Shown: one piece after another, positions 27,405 through 34,695 of the stretch
Numbering within the stretch: the stretch's first letter is position 1
Layout of the letters: the number at the start of each line of letters is the position of its first letter
From: Robinsoniella peoriensis
GTDB taxonomy: Bacteria; Bacillota; Clostridia; Lachnospirales; Lachnospiraceae
Direction of reading: 5' to 3'
DNA length: 64,000 nucleotides
Assembly: GCF_000797495.1 (NCBI RefSeq)
Contig: NZ_JTGN01000004.1
Coordinates: 1 to 64,000 of the forward strand
Made by a program: the position numbers and the translations under genes
The notes under the pieces: generated by a model
What the model was told of the DNA's origin: nothing
Database searches by the model: none
The model's input: the letters and a program-made list of their open reading frames with translations, nothing else

Positions 27405-27441
27405 CGTAAATCAGAATCTGTCCATTTATCCGTACCTTTAG

Positions 27442-27508
27442 AAAATCCGAACCTTTTCCAAATAAATTCGATATCTCAGCGTTTTAAACAGATAAAAGTT
27501 CGGATTTT
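27442..27508. repeat. 11-bp inverted repeat upstream of the cargo promoter
   Basis: AAAATCCGAAC (27442-27452) and GTTCGGATTTT (27498-27508) are perfect inverted arms separated by 45 bases. With such a large loop it may be a protein site or a weak terminator for the tail genes rather than a classic hairpin. The rest of 27,317-27,710 shows no gene. Confidence 0.6.
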
Positions 27509-27710
27509 ATTAAACTGCATCATCTGTCAAAATGTCTCTAGTGTTTATCCTAAAAGCGAAAAACCGTCATGTTATGCCAAAATAATATTAGCCTTATAAT
27601 TTGCTGGCTAAAATAAAATCAAAACCTTTTGTGTTCAAAGTGACTTTATCATGGAAAAATTGAAAAAAGATACTGATTGTATAAAAGTGATAAATGAATA
27701 AATTGAAACA

Positions 27711-28249
27711 TTACCATTTATCCATGTCCTCTTGCGTAGCCAATACAGCATACTTACAGTCATCATTCCGGCTCTCCGCATACATATCATTAATCAGGCC
27801 AATAGACAACAGTTCCAAGTCCTGCATGGAAAGCCCTAACTGCACACACCGCAGAAGAAACAGCGGTGTTGTCATTTCACGCTCTGTGGGGCGAAGTTTT
27901 TTTTAGCCTCAATGTCCGTCTGTACATTCAATCCCCAAAGTTCAATCAGCTTCGGAAGTACTTGATAGATTGAAAAGGTATTGAATTCATCCAGCCATTC
28001 CTCTGGCGTATCCGGGATAGTTCCATTCGCATGTTTCGCCATGACAAAGGCAATATTTTCAAACATTTCCAGTGAGAACAAATCCAGGCTGGACTCACCC
28101 TCTTCCGAATTTCCCACACTCTTTTCCAATAATCGCAAATCCTTATAAATATCCCTCTGGAATTTCAAGCGGTAAATCCTCGGAATCGCCGCTGATGCCT
28201 TAAACCGGACTTCCTTCCCATCTATCCCTACATTCCTTATAATACTCAT
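27711..28249 (-). CDS. Tail assembly chaperone, -1 frameshift product (gpGT-like)
   Basis: The zero-frame chaperone reaches codons AAA AAA AAC at 27904-27896. A -1 slip on A-AAA-AAC places the ribosome in a frame that stays open for about 60 codons (LRPTEREMTTPLFLLRCVQL, then LELLSIGLINDMYAESRNDD and ATQEDMDKW) to TAA at 27711-27713. The extension has the character of gpT-type tails of siphovirus chaperones. Both products are needed to coat the tape measure during tail assembly. The protein is about 181 residues. No separate start with a ribosome site serves the extension. Confidence 0.82.
27872..28249 (-). CDS. Tail assembly chaperone, zero-frame product (gpG-like)
   Basis: 125 residues beginning MSIIRNVGIDGKEVRFKASA and containing IPRIYRLKFQRDIYKDLRLL and EEWLDEFNTFSIYQVLPKLI, as in gp13/gpG-type chaperones of Firmicutes siphoviruses. 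It lies between the major tail protein and (apart from the cargo cassette) the tape measure, the universal place for this gene. It ends 24 bases after the slippery run. Confidence 0.8.
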   Translation of the reverse strand: MSIIRNVGIDGKEVRFKASAAIPRIYRLKFQRDIYKDLRLLEKSVGNSEEGESSLDLFSLEMFENIAFVMAKHANGTIPDTPEEWLDEFNTFSIYQVLPKLIELWGLNVQTDIEAKKNFAPQSVK

Positions 28250-28893
28250 TTTTCAGAGACCCCCTTTTCCATCTTTGAACCCATTTTTGCTTCCAAACCA
28301 TTCAGAACCTGACTCGCCCGGGCAGGTTTCGCCTCTTCCGCAGTAGGCAGATATACCGCCTTATACCAATCATCATAAACCGCAGATGTTGTTGTATCCC
28401 CAGTCTTCGCTTTGACATAACCACTTGCCAGCGGACGGGCTTTCACCGTCAGGGTTTCCGTCTGCACTTCCCTTGACTCCTCATTGGTCTTGCTCTCAAT
28501 TTTGGGCCTGGATGCCGAACAATTATACAGCACATGGCGGATTTTCTTCACATCCCCATCAAACTCAAAGAGCAGGGCAAAGCTGCCTGTCTCTGCATTG
28601 CAGTTCTCCACCAGTACCTTATTGGCATCCGTTTCTTCCTTTAAAATCTCTGTACGGAATGCCTCCGGTATCATCGCCAGCTCCAAATCTCCGTCATATC
28701 CCATATTATTATTTATGATGTAATACTCAATACCGTCCGCATAGAAAGATTCCGGCTCCCCATTTGGATCCATGCTAAGAGAAACCGCACCCGGCATTGC
28801 CACTGGTGTTCCAAAAGTATCCGAACCCTCTTCCCCTGCTGTCAGCGGGGCATAGTGAACATTACAGATATTAAACTTCACTTTATTTCCCAT
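28246..28893 (-). CDS. Major tail (tube) protein, phi13-like
   Basis: 215 residues with GNKVKFNICNVHYAPLTAGE, MPGAVSLSMDPNGEPESFYA, YIINNNMGYDGDLELAMIPE and a C-terminal beta-rich part, typical of the phi13 family major tail protein. It polymerises into the tail tube. It overlaps the chaperone gene by 4 bases. Confidence 0.88.
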   Translation of the reverse strand: MGNKVKFNICNVHYAPLTAGEEGSDTFGTPVAMPGAVSLSMDPNGEPESFYADGIEYYIINNNMGYDGDLELAMIPEAFRTEILKEETDANKVLVENCNAETGSFALLFEFDGDVKKIRHVLYNCSASRPKIESKTNEESREVQTETLTVKARPLASGYVKAKTGDTTTSAVYDDWYKAVYLPTAEEAKPARASQVLNGLEAKMGSKMEKGVSEK

Positions 28894-28896
28894 TTT

Positions 28897-29214
28897 CTAA
28901 ACCTCCATTTCATAAAGCACCTCGTACAGACGCTCCGATTCCACCCATACTTCGCTTTTTCCATAAAAAATGTCATGTCGCTCCAACACCGCCTCCACCT
29001 GTTCTTCCAGTTCTGCGGATTTGAAATCCGTATAAATCTCCACATGCAGACGATTTATTTTAAAATAAGGCAGTCCATCCGCTGAGAAATTCCTGGCTCC
29101 CGGATATAGAAATACACAAAACGGCGGTTCTGGTGACTGGCCTTCTGCAAAGTGGTCATAAGCAAAAGGCAGATTTATTTCTTCTACCATTGCCATTACC
29201 TGTTGCTGGTTCAT
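28897..29214 (-). CDS. Tail completion/terminator-like protein
   Basis: 105 residues (FCVFLYPGARNFSADGLPYF, INRLHVEIYTDFKSAELEEQ). Small proteins of this shape directly before the major tail protein act as the tail terminator ring that joins tail to head. Assignment rests on gene order and similar short phage proteins. Confidence 0.6.
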   Translation of the reverse strand: MNQQQVMAMVEEINLPFAYDHFAEGQSPEPPFCVFLYPGARNFSADGLPYFKINRLHVEIYTDFKSAELEEQVEAVLERHDIFYGKSEVWVESERLYEVLYEMEV

Positions 29215-29594
29215 TCCGAAATCCCCCGTTCTATTTTGGAAACCAATTCCAACCCTCCACGCTGCTCCGCCGGAGCAATATGAGGAATGGCCTGTACCCT
29301 GCCTCCGCCCCGTTTCACATGCCCATGCTCCAGAAGATGGGCAATCTGATAACGGTTCCGGCTGTGAACCACCATAGTCAGTGTGTTTGCATTTTCTTGC
29401 TGCTTTGCGGCCGTCCAGCTTTTCTTGTATCTGCCGCTCTTTACCGGGGCATTGTCCCGAATATCTTTCTTAATGGACTTACTCACATCCGCCACGCATT
29501 CCTTCATGACTTCATTGGATAGATTCGCATAATCTGATATGGATTGTGCTATTGCTTCTGCCATCCCCTCCACACGGACACGTCTGTCTGACAT
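29211..29594 (-). CDS. HK97 gp10-like head-tail joining protein
   Basis: 127 residues. DIRDNAPVKSGRYKKSWTAA and the His-rich turn YQIAHLLEHGHVKRGGGRVQ are the conserved pattern of HK97 gp10-type neck proteins. It overlaps the next gene by 4 bases and follows the broken connector gene. Confidence 0.82.
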   Translation of the reverse strand: MSDRRVRVEGMAEAIAQSISDYANLSNEVMKECVADVSKSIKKDIRDNAPVKSGRYKKSWTAAKQQENANTLTMVVHSRNRYQIAHLLEHGHVKRGGGRVQAIPHIAPAEQRGGLELVSKIERGISE

Positions 29595-29597
29595 CTT

Positions 29598-29930
29598 CTA
29601 CCTCTTCACTTTCTCCGCCCGCAACTTCAACGTCTTATTCTGGTACTGCATGAAATCCACAAAGGTAATATTGTAGATTTCCTCTCGGAACACAATCCGG
29701 TACTGGGTGCTGTCCATTTGTTTCAATTCGCTGCAATACCGGACAATAAAATACAAGGAAGCCTCCTGATTCACCTGAGCCGCCTCCCAATATTCCTTTC
29801 ATGACAGATTGTTCACATATGCCCAGCAGGAATAATATTCTGTCCATATATTTTTCTGATTGCCCACATTATCGGTTTCAATCCCGTTTTTCTGAATCAG
29901 AATACGCTCCCGCCACTGCCCTATCCTCAT
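29598..29930 (-). pseudogene. Head-tail connector (SPP1 gp16-like) with in-frame TGA
   Basis: The ATG at 29930 overlaps the stop of the preceding gene (TAATG) and reads MRIGQWRERILIQKNGIETD and ENYYSCWAY-like sequence (TEYYSCWAYVNNLS). A TGA at 29799-29801 interrupts the frame; the same frame then continues KEYWEAAQVNQEASLYFIVR, MDSTQYRIVFREEIYNITFV, to TAG at 29598-29600. Homologues usually have Gly at this point (LSGKEYW), so a GGA-to-TGA change is likely. Full length would be 110 residues. The protein normally closes the portal and docks the tail. Confidence 0.82.
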
Positions 29931-30205
29931 TAGAACACCTCATCCCTCTGACCAAAGAGCAGACATTTCAGAGTGATAGTCAGGTCTTTAAAGTCTGCCT
30001 GCTCCCGATTCTCATACAGATAGGAAACTCCATACAGCACCGCAGTTCTCACCGGTTCCGGGATTTCCTCCATCTCCTCAAAGGAACTGCGTAAAATATC
30101 ACTGCACAGACTTTCCGATGTGGCAAGCAGGGTGAGAAGGAGAACATCCTCATCTGCAGTGTCTATCCGCACATATTGTTTTATTTCTTCTAACGTCACT
30201 ACCAT
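29930..30205 (-). CDS. Head-tail connector, gp6-like
   Basis: 91 residues, mostly helical: VTLEEIKQYVRIDTADEDVL, LLATSESLCSDILRSSF, PEPVRTAVLYGVSYLYENRE. This is the pattern of the HK97 gp6/phage QLRG adaptor that forms the ring below the portal. It lies directly after the capsid gene. Confidence 0.82.
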   Translation of the reverse strand: MVVTLEEIKQYVRIDTADEDVLLLTLLATSESLCSDILRSSFEEMEEIPEPVRTAVLYGVSYLYENREQADFKDLTITLKCLLFGQRDEVF

Positions 30206-30271
30206 AAGTCTCCTCCCTCCTCATAAAAAATCCGCTGCCTATATCAGATTGAAGCCTGATTTATATGCTAT

Positions 30272-31480
30272 TTATGAACCACTTCCTGCTTTTACTGCCA
30301 GCGTCTTGATAGCTTCTGATAAAATCAGCTTGCCATCAACTCTCTGGCTTGCCAGAAAGCCAACCTGCCCTGTTGCCGCAAAGAGTTCATTCAGACGCTT
30401 AAAAGAACGCCCCTGCCTGTCAGCAATCCAGTAATAGGAAAAATCCCCAAATGCCATGACCTTCTTCCCTGCCGCCAGTTCCGGCACATAAGAGGAGGTC
30501 TGGTACGGACGGTTTAAAATCATATCCGGCTGTCCAGCCTGTAAGGATGGCTGCCAGATATAATTCCCATTGCCATCTTTTAATTTGCGGATTGCCTTCA
30601 CAGTCGTGTCATTCAATACCCATACCGCCTTTTTTCGATATGCAGATTTTACAGCATAATATAAATCCATCACATCATCAAAAGTAATAGCTGCCCCTGT
30701 TGTTGTCACACCATCTGCCGCACCGCCTGTGGCATTAAATATTCCTGTGGGCTTTCCTGTTCCGTCACCTACAAAGAACGATTCCTCTTCCTTTGCCCCG
30801 ATTCTTCGTCCGAATTCTTTAGAAATATACGCTTCCAGATTAAATACACTGTCATTTAACAGTTCATCGGATACCTTAATCATGGTAGCTACTTTATAGG
30901 CTCCAATGGACACCTGACCAAAGATGTCATCCGATTCCGGGATTGAACCCTCCTCATCAATCCAGGAGGCTTCCCCTTTTGTAGCCACCACTGGGATTTT
31001 CCTGTCACCGCTGGAAGTCTGGATGACCGTTGCCAGGGCACGGAACACGTTTTCTTCCTCCAATGCCTCCACCAAGGTGCTTTCAAACTCATCCGGCACC
31101 AGATAGCCGCCCTCGGAATCCGTTCCGATTTGTAGGGCATTATTGATGTCAAAATAATTCTTCTTACGCATGGAATTCCAGAACTCCCTGCGATACTCAT
31201 CGGCTGCCCTGCCCTTCTTCCCTTCACCAGACGGATTCCCATTGGGTTTATTCGTAATCGGCGTACTGGTTGGCTTCGATAATTCCAGATCAATAGCCGC
31301 CTGACGCTCCAGACGCTCTACCTCTTTTCCTAAATCCACCACATCTTTTTCCATTTTTTCATAAGTGGAAGTATCCTCACTGGACAATAGCCCGTCATTT
31401 CCTCTTTTTGTATCCAGAAAAGCTTTTGCCGCCTCCCATGCCTTTGCCCGTTTCTCCCTTAATTCCAATACTTTACTCAT
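30272..31480 (-). CDS. Major capsid protein, HK97 fold
   Basis: 402 residues from the ATG at 31480 with GGAGG 9 bases upstream; a longer start overlaps the protease gene. The N-terminal 100 residues form a charged coiled-coil scaffold (delta) domain that the protease would remove. The shell domain includes SEGGYLVPDEFESTLVEALE, FRALATVIQTSSGDRKIPVV, DEEGSIPESDDIFGQVSIGA, RRIGAKEEESFFVGDGTGKP and VWVLNDTTVKAIRKLKDGNG. It is a standard siphovirus capsid protein. Confidence 0.95.
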   Translation of the reverse strand: MSKVLELREKRAKAWEAAKAFLDTKRGNDGLLSSEDTSTYEKMEKDVVDLGKEVERLERQAAIDLELSKPTSTPITNKPNGNPSGEGKKGRAADEYRREFWNSMRKKNYFDINNALQIGTDSEGGYLVPDEFESTLVEALEEENVFRALATVIQTSSGDRKIPVVATKGEASWIDEEGSIPESDDIFGQVSIGAYKVATMIKVSDELLNDSVFNLEAYISKEFGRRIGAKEEESFFVGDGTGKPTGIFNATGGAADGVTTTGAAITFDDVMDLYYAVKSAYRKKAVWVLNDTTVKAIRKLKDGNGNYIWQPSLQAGQPDMILNRPYQTSSYVPELAAGKKVMAFGDFSYYWIADRQGRSFKRLNELFAATGQVGFLASQRVDGKLILSEAIKTLAVKAGSGS

Positions 31481-31496
31481 TCTGATTTTCCTCCAC

Positions 31497-32210
31497 TTAA
31501 TGTGATAAGAGGGCAAGCCTCTTTTCCAACTGTTCCACCGGGACTTTCTTTCCCTCCGGTTTCGGGATTAACTTTTCCATTAGGGAATTAGTAACCGCCA
31601 TTCTGGAAAACATCATTCCTTCCATTTCCAGCCCGTCCTTTTTCTTCTGCCCTCCACCTCCGCATTTGTCCTCTAAGACTTCATCTGCAAAACCAAGCTC
31701 CACCGCTTTTCTGGCATTGAACCAGCTTTCTGCATCCATCAGATTGGATATCTTTGTGCGGTTCATTCCAGTTTTGATTTCATAGGCGTTCATAATGCTT
31801 TCTTTTACCTCATTTAGCATTTCACCAGCCTTCTTCATCTCCTTCGAATCCCCAATTGCTATGGTCATGGGATTGTGAATCATCATCATTGCCACTGGGG
31901 ACATCTGAACTGTAGTTCCAGCCATAGCGATGACAGAAGCCGCCGAAGCTGCCAGAGCATCCACCTTGACCGTGACATTGCCTTTATAGTCCATCAGCAT
32001 GTTATAAATCTGTGCCGCCGCAAACACATCCCCTCCCGGTGAATTAATCCAAACCGTAATATTCCCTTCCCCTGCTGCCAGTTCTGTCTTAAACATCTGC
32101 GGTGTCACTTCATCTCCATACCATGTTTCATCTGAAATTTCCCCATCCAGATATAAAGTTCTTATACCTTCATCCTCATTTTTAACCCAGTTCCAAAATT
32201 TCCGTTTCAC
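31497..32210 (-). CDS. ClpP-like prohead protease
   Basis: 237 residues from GTG at 32210. It has the ClpP fold: NITVWINSPGGDVFAAAQIY, the catalytic Ser in ALAASAASVIAMAG, and the catalytic His in MMMIHNPMTIAIGD. It trims the capsid scaffold domain during head maturation. It sits between portal and capsid genes as usual. Confidence 0.93.
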   Translation of the reverse strand: MKRKFWNWVKNEDEGIRTLYLDGEISDETWYGDEVTPQMFKTELAAGEGNITVWINSPGGDVFAAAQIYNMLMDYKGNVTVKVDALAASAASVIAMAGTTVQMSPVAMMMIHNPMTIAIGDSKEMKKAGEMLNEVKESIMNAYEIKTGMNRTKISNLMDAESWFNARKAVELGFADEVLEDKCGGGGQKKKDGLEMEGMMFSRMAVTNSLMEKLIPKPEGKKVPVEQLEKRLALLSH

Positions 32211-32339
32211 CTTTACCCCTCACCTTCCTGCTGCAAGCAGAGATTCACAACAATCCTCTTTGTCTCTTGCACATAACCACCAGCCTACTTTATAGAATGA
32301 CATTAAAAAAGGAACCTTCTCTGTGGCATTTCCAAACCA

Positions 32340-33599
32340 CTAAGTAAGTTCCTTTTCTATGTTTTTTCCAGCAAATAAACCGGCGTCTTTTAATTTTGTC
32401 ATATTTCCATTTATCAGGTATAAATCTCCGCCATCTTTTTCCGGTATCGGATTCAAATCTTCCAACTCACGAATATCATTGGCTGACATCCATCCGTTCT
32501 GTCTCGCTGTGGCATAGCCAGTCATCCGGCTCTGATAATCGCCACGGAGCAGACCGTCCACGTTCAACTTTATGAAATACTCTTTCTTCTCTTCTGGCAG
32601 AAGAAGCGCTTTCTGCAGAGACTGTTCCCAGAGGATTACCCATGGGTCCAGAGTGTACTTTACAAACTCCAGTGATTGCTGCTCAATATTAGAAAAGCTG
32701 GATTTCTCCAAATCCCCTACCATGTGCGGCGGTATCCGGTACAGCCTTGCAATCTCGTTAATCTGAAACTTTCTTGTTTCCAGAAACTGCGCCTCCTCCG
32801 GCGGAATACCAATCTGCTGATACTTCATACCTTCTTCCAATACTGCAATCTTGTGGGCATTATTAGAACCACGGTACACGCTATTCCAGCTTTCCCGTAC
32901 CTTACCTGGGTCTTTCAACACCCCCGGATGCTCCAGTACACCGCCCGGATTTGCACCATTGGCAAAGAAACTGGCTCCGTATTCTTCACATGCCAGTGTC
33001 ATGCCTACAGCATTCTTCGCCATAGCAATCGGAGAATATCCAACCAGTCCGTCAAAGCCAAGCCCCGGAATATGCAGTACATCCTGCTGCCGCAGAACTA
33101 TCCTGCCCATTTCCCGAAAGTTTGGATTCTCCTCTGAATACCTGGAATAATAATATACAAGCTCCCCATTTTCCAGTCGGTCTACCTCCATCTTATCGGG
33201 GAGCAATGGATACAAACCAATCACCCGGCCTGCACCATCTCTGATAATCTGAGAATAGGCATTACCCCAGATCAAAAGGTGGCTCATCATAGTTTCCCGG
33301 AATACAAAGGAAGTCATATCCGGATTTGGCTCATCATTAAGAATTTTATAAAGAGGATGATCCACCACCCGTTCCTTCCCAGCAACTGTATAACGGTAAA
33401 TATGCAGCGGAAGGGATGCCACCGCCTCCGCCAGAATCCGCACACAGGAATAAACTGCCGTAGTCTGCATAGCTGTCCGTTCATTCACCGGCTTTCCGCT
33501 AGTAGTCCGCCCAAATAAAAAGGAATAAGCCGAACCACTGAAACTGTCTTTTGGCTTATCCCTTGCACTCCGTATTCCTAAAATGGTTGATAATTTCAT
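32340..33599 (-). CDS. Portal protein, HK97 family
   Basis: 419 residues with TAVYSCVRILAEAVASLPLH, NPDMTSFVFRETMMSHLLIW, GNAYSQIIRDGAGRVIGLYP, RLYRIPPHMVGDLEKSSFSN and NDIRELEDLNPIPEKDGGDL, the conserved series of HK97-type portals. Twelve copies form the DNA channel at one capsid vertex. AGGAGG lies 4 bases upstream. Confidence 0.95.
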   Translation of the reverse strand: MKLSTILGIRSARDKPKDSFSGSAYSFLFGRTTSGKPVNERTAMQTTAVYSCVRILAEAVASLPLHIYRYTVAGKERVVDHPLYKILNDEPNPDMTSFVFRETMMSHLLIWGNAYSQIIRDGAGRVIGLYPLLPDKMEVDRLENGELVYYYSRYSEENPNFREMGRIVLRQQDVLHIPGLGFDGLVGYSPIAMAKNAVGMTLACEEYGASFFANGANPGGVLEHPGVLKDPGKVRESWNSVYRGSNNAHKIAVLEEGMKYQQIGIPPEEAQFLETRKFQINEIARLYRIPPHMVGDLEKSSFSNIEQQSLEFVKYTLDPWVILWEQSLQKALLLPEEKKEYFIKLNVDGLLRGDYQSRMTGYATARQNGWMSANDIRELEDLNPIPEKDGGDLYLINGNMTKLKDAGLFAGKNIEKELT

Positions 33600-33639
33600 C
33601 AGTACCTCCTATAAGTGATAAAAGAAAAGCACCTCTGAA

Positions 33640-33831
33640 TTAGATGCCTTTGAATGCACAATTGCTGACGATATTCATAATGAAACTTGTACGTACTGAC
33701 AAGCTGTAATTTGTCTCCTTGGTTATTAATTCAGCACACTGGATTTTTAATGAATTAATTAGACTACTTTTACCGCATCCATACACAATGCATAAATCGT
33801 TGAACTGTCGGTTAGGTGTATCTGCAAACAT
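33640..33831 (-). pseudogene. Fragment with partial P-loop, after the HNH gene
   Basis: 63 codons including NDLCIVYGCGKSSLINSLKI, which looks like a Walker A loop that has lost residues (the first Gly is missing). No ribosome site. It may be the relic of an ATPase once paired with the HNH gene, but a random match cannot be excluded. Confidence 0.35.
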
Positions 33832-33874
33832 TCGTTCGCTCTACTCCTTATCAATAATTAGCTAGAAAACAATA

Positions 33875-34591
33875 TCAATTTAGCTTTCTTTTACATATAC
33901 TTATAAATGCTTTATAAGCATCCCATATTGCTGTAGCAAGATTGTTAAATTCCATGTTAATGTGTGAACTCTCTTTAAAATCATAATCATCATTTTTCCA
34001 TGTGTAAATTGCCTGTGTGCCAATATTCGTTGGAAAAGTATTCACCGCTTTATAGTTTAAGAATTCATTCACTGCAACAAACAAACGCTTTCTATACTCT
34101 TCAACCTCATAATCTACAAATTCGTAATCAGGGTCATTATTGTATTGCATAAGCTGATTTAACGGATAAAATACTCTATTATCAAAATCATTACCTAAAT
34201 CGACTTCCGTTAAATAATACTTCAAATTTGGAGATTGAAATAGTTCTTTAATTTTTTGATATAATACTTTATCCTCCTCATTACCACCCGCACTATCTAT
34301 ATATTTGGGGAATTCACCATCTGCGACTCTTTGGTAGAACGAATTACGTCTTATTTTCAGTTCTTCTGGTGAAAACTTATTTCCTTTTGGATGCTTAGGG
34401 TTATATGCCCCAACCTTTGAATGACAATCAAAGCACAATGGAATACAATTTTCAAAAGTGTCTGGCCCTCCATTTGCATGGGGAATAATATGATGACATT
34501 CAACATTTACACCTTTTTCGCGCTCACATAGAACGCAATATCTTTTACAAGCTATTAACGCTTGCTCTCTAATTTCTTTAGGAAAACCCAT
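33875..34591 (-). CDS. HNH endonuclease inserted between terminase and portal
   Basis: 238 residues. The HNH domain is N-terminal: CKRYCVLCEREKG, HHIIPHANGGPDTFENCIPL, CFDCHSKVGAYNPKHP, with two CxxC-type zinc pairs. The remaining 160 residues carry no known domain. It is markedly more AT-rich than the flanking head genes and has its own extended -10 promoter (34619-34627). Its place between TerL and portal, where other phages have nothing, marks it as an insertion: a homing-type nuclease or a defence cargo gene. A P-loop-like fragment follows it. Confidence 0.78.
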   Translation of the reverse strand: MGFPKEIREQALIACKRYCVLCEREKGVNVECHHIIPHANGGPDTFENCIPLCFDCHSKVGAYNPKHPKGNKFSPEELKIRRNSFYQRVADGEFPKYIDSAGGNEEDKVLYQKIKELFQSPNLKYYLTEVDLGNDFDNRVFYPLNQLMQYNNDPDYEFVDYEVEEYRKRLFVAVNEFLNYKAVNTFPTNIGTQAIYTWKNDDYDFKESSHINMEFNNLATAIWDAYKAFISICKRKLN

Positions 34592-34618
34592 TAAACAACA
34601 CCCCTCTACTTTTTTCTA

Positions 34619-34627
34619 ATTATATCA
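34619..34627 (-). promoter_or_regulatory. Extended -10 promoter of the HNH cargo gene
   Basis: Minus-strand TGATATAAT (TGnTATAAT) lies 28 bases before the HNH ATG, with no good -35 box. An extended -10 element can act without one. Confidence 0.55.
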
Positions 34628-34695
34628 AAATGTTGTCCAGTTTTCCACTACAACTTAAAGTTTCATTACTCCAGTGTATCAAATATACATACCTT

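Noticed and set aside
29799..29801. TGA in the connector read as recoded opal or selenocysteine codon
   Set aside because: Other phage proteins in the window use TGG for Trp and TGA as normal stop, no selenocysteine-type hairpin is evident, and homologues have Gly, so a nonsense mutation is simpler.
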